A stretch of 14,129 nucleotides of DNA from an uncultured Collinsella sp. (GTDB taxonomy: Bacteria > Actinomycetota > Coriobacteriia > Coriobacteriales > Coriobacteriaceae). Position 1 is the stretch's first letter. The number at the start of each line of letters is the position of its first letter. This document shows positions 11,653-14,129 of the stretch, piece by piece. Made by a program: the position numbers and the translations under genes. The notes under the pieces were generated by a model, which did not search any database, was not told the origin of the DNA, and was given only the letters and a program-made list of their open reading frames with translations. The DNA lies in the NCBI GenBank assembly GCA_900544425.1, contig UQUX01000039.1:1-14129 (forward strand), written 5' to 3'.

Positions 11653-13332
11653 ATGGCGGAGTTTATCTACCAGATGTATCAGGCTCGCAAGGCCCATGGC
11701 GACAAGGTAATCCTTGACGACGTGACCCTGAGCTTCTACCCCGGTGCCAAGATCGGCGTCGTGGGCCCCAACGGTATGGGCAAGTCGACCCTGCTCAAGA
11801 TCATGGCCGGCATCGAGGAGGTCTCCAACGGTGATGCCAGGCTCACCCCCGGCTACACCGTGGGTATCCTGCAGCAGGAGCCGCCGCTCGACGACGACAA
11901 GACCGTCATCGAGAACGTGCGCATGGCATTTGGCGACATGATCGCCAAGGTCGATCGCTTCAACAAGATCGGCGAGGAGATGTGCGACCCGGACTGTGAC
12001 ATGGACGCCCTCATGGCCGAGATGGGAAAGCTCCAGGACGAGATCGACGCCGCCGACGGCTGGGATATCGATTCCAAGCTCGGCCAGGCCATGGACGCCC
12101 TGCAGCTGCCCGATTCCGACATGCCGGTCAACGTGCTTTCCGGCGGCGAGCGCCGCCGTGTGGCCCTGTGCAAGCTGCTGCTCGAGGCTCCCGACCTGCT
12201 GCTGCTCGACGAGCCCACGAACCACCTGGACGCCGAGTCGATCCTGTGGCTCGAGCACTTCCTGCACAACTACCAGGGCGCGGTGCTTGCCGTCACGCAC
12301 GATCGCTACTTCCTGGATAACGTTGCCGAGTGGATCTGCGAGGTCGACCGCGGCCACCTTTATCCCTACAAGGGCAACTACTCCACGTATCTGGAGACCA
12401 AGGCTGCCCGTATCGAGGCGCAGGGCAACCGCGATGCCAAGCTCGCCAAGCGCATGGAGGCCGAACTCGAGTGGGTACGCAGCTCGCCCAAGGCTCGCCA
12501 GGCCAAGAACAAGGCCCGTCTGGCTCGCTACGAGGAGATGGAGGCCGAGGCCCGCGCAAGCCAGAAGCTCGACTGGACCGACATTCGCATTCCTGTGGGC
12601 CCGCGTTTGGGCAACAAGGTGCTCGAGGCCCATCACCTGCACAAAGAGTTCGATGGCCGCGTGCTTATCGACGACCTTTCGTTCACCCTGCCGCGCAACG
12701 GCATCGTGGGCGTCATCGGCCCCAACGGCGTCGGTAAGACCACGCTGTTCAAGATGATTGTGGGTCTGGAGCCGCTGACTTCGGGCGAGCTCGAGGTGGG
12801 CGAGACCGTCAAGATTTCTTACGTCGACCAGAACCGTTCCGGCATCGACCCCGATAAGAACCTATGGGAGGTCTTCTCGGACGGCCTGGACCACATGATG
12901 GTCGGCGAGACCGAGGTTCCGAGCCGCGCTTATGTGGCGAGCTTTGGCTTTAAGGGCCAGGACCAGCAGAAGCGCGCTGGCGTGCTCTCCGGTGGCGAGC
13001 GCAACCGTCTGAACTTGGCGCTTACGCTCAAGCAGGGCGGCAACTTGCTGCTCCTCGACGAGCCCACGAACGACCTCGACGTCGAGACGCTGTCTTCGCT
13101 CGAAGCGGCGCTGCTCGAGTTCCCGGGCTGCTCGGTGGTCATTAGCCACGATCGTATGTTCCTGGACCGCGTCGCCACGCACATTCTGGCGTGGGAGGGC
13201 ACCGACGAGAATCCGGGCAACTGGTATTGGTTCGAGGGCAATTTCGAGGCCTATCAGGCCAACCGTATCGAGCGCCTGGGCGAGGACGCAGCCCAGCCGC
13301 ATCGTATTCACCGTAAGCTGACGCGCGACTAG
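11653..13332 (+). CDS. ettA: EttA, energy-dependent translational throttle (ABC-F ATPase)
   Basis: A 559-residue ABC-F protein with two ATPase domains and no membrane segments, aligning along its length with E. coli EttA (555 residues). Domain 1 has Walker A GPNGMGKS (38-45), signature LSGGER (162-167), Walker B LLLLDEP (182-188; E187) and switch H216. Between the domains lies a charged linker (about 240-310) matching the EttA tRNA-interaction (PtIM) region, with ELEWVR and KARLARYEE. Domain 2 has Walker A GPNGVGKT (356-363), LSGGER (445-450), LLLLDEP (465-471; E470) and H499. EttA binds the ribosomal E site and gates entry of the first peptide-bond steps according to ATP/ADP ratio. The start matches the conserved MAxFxY N-terminus; AAAGGA sits 12 bases upstream, a rather long spacing. 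Codon use is strongly biased to GAG, CTG, CGC and AAG, suggesting high expression. It is monocistronic. Confidence 0.93.
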   Translation: MAEFIYQMYQARKAHGDKVILDDVTLSFYPGAKIGVVGPNGMGKSTLLKIMAGIEEVSNGDARLTPGYTVGILQQEPPLDDDKTVIENVRMAFGDMIAKVDRFNKIGEEMCDPDCDMDALMAEMGKLQDEIDAADGWDIDSKLGQAMDALQLPDSDMPVNVLSGGERRRVALCKLLLEAPDLLLLDEPTNHLDAESILWLEHFLHNYQGAVLAVTHDRYFLDNVAEWICEVDRGHLYPYKGNYSTYLETKAARIEAQGNRDAKLAKRMEAELEWVRSSPKARQAKNKARLARYEEMEAEARASQKLDWTDIRIPVGPRLGNKVLEAHHLHKEFDGRVLIDDLSFTLPRNGIVGVIGPNGVGKTTLFKMIVGLEPLTSGELEVGETVKISYVDQNRSGIDPDKNLWEVFSDGLDHMMVGETEVPSRAYVASFGFKGQDQQKRAGVLSGGERNRLNLALTLKQGGNLLLLDEPTNDLDVETLSSLEAALLEFPGCSVVISHDRMFLDRVATHILAWEGTDENPGNWYWFEGNFEAYQANRIERLGEDAAQPHRIHRKLTRD

Positions 13333-13335
13333 ATC

Positions 13336-13362
13336 GTTACGCGGTTTTCCAAACCGCGTAAC
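13336..13362. repeat. Perfect 12-bp hairpin just after ettA
   Basis: GTTACGCGGTTT (13336-13347) and AAACCGCGTAAC (13351-13362) are perfect inverted copies with a TCC loop, starting three bases after the ettA stop. There is no T-run, so it is not a classical terminator, though it could stabilise the 3' end of the mRNA. GTTACGC recurs at 13485-13491, on the far side of the nested palindrome. Confidence 0.7.
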
Positions 13363-13375
13363 TGCTCGACGCTGC

Positions 13376-13475
13376 GCGGGTCGCAAGCACCCCATCTTGC
13401 CGTTCAAGCCGTCGCTCGCGTACCGAAGTACGCGTCGCTCCTCTTTCACGGCAACCTGGGGCACTTGCGGCCCGC
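13376..13475. repeat. 100-base nested palindrome, candidate dispersed intergenic repeat
   Basis: Outer arms 13376-13394 and 13457-13475 are 19 bases each and inverted, with 16 matching. Next come inner arms TTGCCGT (13397-13403) and ACGGCAA (13448-13454). At the centre CGCGTAC (13417-13423) and GTACGCG (13428-13434) pair around CGAA. GTCGCT occurs as a direct copy on both sides of the centre. The layout resembles REP- or MITE-like extragenic elements and has no coding potential that I would defend. The repeat's dispersal in the genome is inferred, not seen. Confidence 0.6.
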
Positions 13476-13500
13476 TCGCTGTTGGTTACGCAACATCAAC

Positions 13501-13542
13501 AAATAAAAACGGCTCAAATCCTGATTTGGATTTGAGCCGTTT
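13501..13542 (-). terminator. Terminator of the minus-strand gene at the right edge
   Basis: AAACGGCTCAAATC (13507-13520) and GATTTGAGCCGTTT (13529-13542) are perfect 14-base inverted copies around an eight-base loop. Read on the minus strand the stem ends in TTTTTATTTG, a good U-tract, four bases after the stop of the minus gene. In the plus direction it is followed only by GTCG, so it acts mainly on the minus strand but may slow ettA read-through. Confidence 0.85.
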
Positions 13543-13546
13543 GTCG

Positions 13547-14129
13547 TTACTGCTCGGGTTCTTCGACTTTATCGATGGTCCAGGCGGCTCCGAGACCGCC
13601 GGTGGTGTTGCGGCGGATGCGCACGGTGACTTCGTGGCGCTCGCCGGCTTGCGTGTAGCGCAGAGGGAAGCTTGCGCGGTTTCGCGCGGCCTCGATGGTA
13701 CCGCGCTCGCGGGCGATCCAGTAGTACTCGCCGACGATGCCGAGCGTGTCGGCGCCGTAGGGGAGATAGGTTGACAGCTGGTGCAGAAGCGGGCCGGGGC
13801 AGAAGACCTCGGTTGCGAAATCGACGGGGAAGTCCTCGGGGATGGCGGGCGCTGCAGGTGCGGGGGTTGGGGCCGCTGCGGGTGCCGAAGCCGGTGCAGG
13901 TGCGGGAATTTGGTCGCAAGCAGAGGTGGGCACGGACTCGATGACGGGTGCGGGCTCCGGCGTCGTTTTCGGCTTGATTGTGGAATCTGCGGGCTTCACG
14001 GTGACGGGCGCGTCTGCAGCTGCAGTTTCAACCTCAACCTGCGTCGCGTTCTCGTTTTCAACGCTCGACTTTGCCTCGACCGGCGTGGAGGCCATGGTGG
14101 TGATGCCGGCATTGGCGTTCTCGGGGTCA
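13547..14129 (-). CDS. Unrecognised protein with Ala/Pro-rich linker, 5'-partial
   Basis: The frame is open to the right edge. An ATG at 14095 gives 182 residues, but the bases before it (CATCACCACC) hold no Shine-Dalgarno, and the upstream codons continue open and read plausibly (DPENANAGITT), so the start is probably outside the window. The N-terminal half seen here is low-complexity, acidic then Ala/Pro-rich (about residues 62-85 counted from that ATG, with repeated PAPA-type units), typical of a flexible linker. The last 95 or so residues look like a folded domain: an aromatic stretch YGADTLGIVGEYYWIARERG, then beta-strand-like segments HEVTVRIRRN and GAAWTIDKV. No signal peptide or membrane segment is visible in this part. 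I do not recognise the family; an N-terminal domain such as a zinc ribbon or kinase could lie off-window. It is convergent with ettA. Confidence 0.65.
   Translation of the reverse strand, partial: DPENANAGITTMASTPVEAKSSVENENATQVEVETAAADAPVTVKPADSTIKPKTTPEPAPVIESVPTSACDQIPAPAPASAPAAAPTPAPAAPAIPEDFPVDFATEVFCPGPLLHQLSTYLPYGADTLGIVGEYYWIARERGTIEAARNRASFPLRYTQAGERHEVTVRIRRNTTGGLGAAWTIDKVEEPEQ

Noticed and set aside
11530..12642. A 370-codon minus-strand frame opposite ettA
   Set aside because: Its residue pattern (runs of Val, Leu, Gly, His) is typical of the antisense of a highly biased gene, and it covers the ABC ATPase motifs of ettA.
13397..13774. Open plus-strand frame across the palindromic repeat and terminator
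   Set aside because: It runs through repeat and terminator structures and then antisense to the minus-strand gene; no protein features are visible.
1..14129. Defence system, prophage, CRISPR array or transposon
   Set aside because: No integrase, transposase, restriction, phage structural or Cas motif and no regularly spaced repeats were found in any frame.

Overview
The window is a GC-rich, densely coded bacterial chromosomal segment. Its gene content (an extended Amadori-compound locus, an SdpR/SdpI-like pair, EttA, TcdA, TatD) and base composition suggest a gut Coriobacteriia member, most likely Collinsella or a close relative. That assignment is inferred: there is no rRNA or other phylogenetic marker here. 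No tRNA, rRNA, CRISPR array or transposase gene was found.

Left part, 1-8639, all plus strand: nine tightly packed genes that look like one catabolic locus. The first four are a YtcJ-like amidohydrolase (5' end outside the window), a FrlC-like sugar epimerase, a FrlB/FraB-like SIS-domain deglycase and a FrlD-like PfkB kinase. Together the last three form the recognised core for using fructosamines (Amadori products such as fructoselysine). The kinase makes the 6-phosphate, the deglycase splits it to glucose 6-phosphate plus the amine, and the epimerase brings in the C3-epimeric (psicosamine) form. After a strong hairpin (4102-4135) comes a second module: a divergent FrlD-like kinase, an amidohydrolase-2 fold protein that lacks most expected metal ligands, a YjbQ/UPF0047 protein, a BtpA/SgcQ-family TIM barrel and an FGGY-family carbohydrate kinase. 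This second set is not part of the described frl or fra pathways and is the most novel content of the window. No transporter or regulator for the locus lies inside the window; they would be expected to the left of base 1.

Middle, 8692-10312, minus strand: tcdA (tRNA t6A cyclase) followed by a TatD-family metal-dependent hydrolase, a two-gene housekeeping unit convergent with the sugar locus. Divergent from tcdA lies an SdpR-like ArsR repressor (10492-10770) overlapping a DUF1648/SdpI-type membrane protein (10763-11467). A clear inverted repeat covers the repressor's likely promoter, so autoregulation is expected.

Right part: a strong GNRA-loop terminator (11535-11561), then ettA (11653-13332), an ABC-F translation factor. 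Between ettA and a convergent minus-strand gene is a 214-base gap. It holds a perfect 12-bp hairpin, a 100-base nested palindrome that looks like a dispersed repeat, and a terminator for the minus gene. The last gene (13547 to the right edge) is an unrecognised protein with an Ala/Pro-rich linker whose start probably lies beyond the window.
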